Assembly (NCBI GenBank): GCA_024762925.1
Contig: JANTGM010000060.1
Span: 1-33,586 of the forward strand
Source of the DNA: Kofleriaceae bacterium
Lineage (GTDB): Bacteria; Myxococcota_A; Polyangia; Haliangiales; Haliangiaceae
DNA: 33,586 nucleotides
Reading direction: 5' to 3'
This document shows, piece after piece, positions 32,996 through 33,586 of this stretch; within the stretch, counting starts at the first letter, position 1, and every line of letters begins with the position of its first letter. The position numbers were made by a program, and so were the translations under genes. The notes beneath the pieces are model-generated. The model did not search any database and was not told the DNA's origin. It was given only the letters and a program-made list of their open reading frames with translations.

Positions 32996-33586
32996 ATGTC
33001 CAAGAGTTCTAGCTTTGCCCTCTCCCAGTTCTTGCTTTCGGCAACCGCCGGACTCGCAGCGATTTGCCTCCCGCAGCACGCTTGGGCCCAAGGTGAGCCC
33101 GAGCCCGAGCCCGAGCCCGAGGAAACCGCTCCTGCTGGCGACGAAGTCGAGCTCTCTGATGAAGGCATCGCCGACGAGTCTGACGATTTGGATTTCAGCT
33201 CAGATACGGGCGCCGACGAAAACCCCGGCGATCCCAACTCGACATTCAGCGCAACAGATGATGACAAGCCAAAGGTCAAGGCGTCCAAAGCGGAGAGCGG
33301 GTATCCAACACGCTCCATTGATAGGCCGCTGAATCTACCTGGCGGTATGGTACAGGTCGCCCTGGAAATTCCTGTGGCCGTCGATCCGTTCGCGGTTGCT
33401 GGCACGCTCACAGGAAGTTACGGAATCACCCGCGATGTTGAGATAGGCCTGCAGTACAGCCCGGGGCGATACGCGGATGAGTTCTCGGTTGGTCGTGCGG
33501 TTGCCATCGAAGCGCAGTACTTGGTCACCGACTTCATTGCGGCAGAGCTCTCGATTCCTCTCTACCTCGATCCCTTCGCGATGGGC
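32996..33586 (+). CDS. Probable outer-membrane protein, 5' part only
   Basis: The frame runs from ATG 32996 to the window edge without a stop (197 codons seen). A signal peptide (about 1-32, ending QHAWAQ) is followed by a Glu/Pro repeat (EPEPEPEPEE) and an Asp/Glu/Ser-rich linker to about residue 100. From about residue 115 (GGMVQVALEIPVAVDPF) alternating hydrophobic strands begin: GTLTGSYGITRDVEIGLQYS and AIEAQYLVTDFIAAELSIPL, as in outer-membrane beta-barrels. The rest is off the edge. It is divergent from the M17 gene. Confidence 0.8.
   Translation, partial: MSKSSSFALSQFLLSATAGLAAICLPQHAWAQGEPEPEPEPEETAPAGDEVELSDEGIADESDDLDFSSDTGADENPGDPNSTFSATDDDKPKVKASKAESGYPTRSIDRPLNLPGGMVQVALEIPVAVDPFAVAGTLTGSYGITRDVEIGLQYSPGRYADEFSVGRAVAIEAQYLVTDFIAAELSIPLYLDPFAMG

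Noticed and set aside
31741-33012. 423-codon plus-strand ORF
   Set aside because: It lies antisense to the M17 aminopeptidase, which has complete family motifs; the frame encodes low-complexity, Cys/His-rich sequence and is a shadow.
32947-33411. Upstream extension of the M17 peptidase frame
   Set aside because: It overlaps the divergent signal-peptide gene at 32996 and is Ser/Gly-rich antisense of its Glu-Pro linker.

Overview
The window reads as a moderately GC-rich chromosome segment from a delta-proteobacterial lineage, most likely Myxococcota or a close relative. This is an inference from gene style, not from a marker gene. The signs are lipoproteins with Ala/Asp/Gly-rich linkers after the lipobox cysteine, FHA-GGDEF and degenerate two-component proteins, many TPR proteins, a PHM-like copper lipoprotein and a rhomboid fusion. 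I see no rRNA, tRNA, CRISPR array, transposase, integrase or phage gene. The segment looks like core chromosome with lineage-specific envelope and regulatory genes between the housekeeping genes.

Layout. 1-2444: a 15-bp tandem array at the edge, a degenerate receiver-Fis regulator, a sparse region with two inverted repeats, then a small membrane protein and an M50B-type membrane metalloprotease. 2625-8705 (minus strand): a tight operon mutL-miaA-accA-rhomboid. 8892-11816 (plus): a small protein, an SDR-like protein and an MGAT-type acyltransferase joined by two TAATG overlaps, then a TPR protein. 11892-14568 (minus): a lipoprotein, an FHA-GGDEF diguanylate cyclase and a receiver-histidine kinase. 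14699-17303 (plus): a minimal penicillin-binding transpeptidase and a secreted TPR protein with an eight-copy TDPNTG(A/V/T)P linker. 17385-18305 (minus): a membrane-anchored TPR protein. 18557-20020 (plus): an AMP-forming ligase that stops short of the A10 lysine. 20083-23495 (minus): guaA followed by three overlapping envelope genes (LPP20/FlgP-like, TolB/FlgT-like, PEGA lipoprotein). 23584-25928 (plus): an NhaC-type antiporter with an added N-terminal Ig-like domain, and a small lipoprotein. 25963-27420 (minus): guaB. 27712-30597 (plus): a lipoprotein with two polyglycine tracts and a haem-binding CVGCH motif, and a multi-pass membrane protein. 30594-32946 (minus): an M17 aminopeptidase and a PHM-like copper lipoprotein. 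32996-end: the 5' part of a probable outer-membrane protein.

How it fits together. Housekeeping functions (mismatch repair, tRNA modification, fatty-acid initiation, GMP synthesis) are transcriptionally tied to envelope functions: mutL-miaA-accA with a rhomboid protease, and guaA with a three-gene envelope cassette. Several signalling or enzymatic proteins keep their fold but have changed key residues: the receiver of the first regulator, the receiver of the histidine kinase, the SDR YxxxK, the MutL endonuclease site and the ligase A10 motif. I found no defence system or obvious new mobile system. The best candidates for undescribed biology are the guaA-linked envelope cassette, the polyglycine/haem lipoprotein with its neighbours, and the altered MutL.
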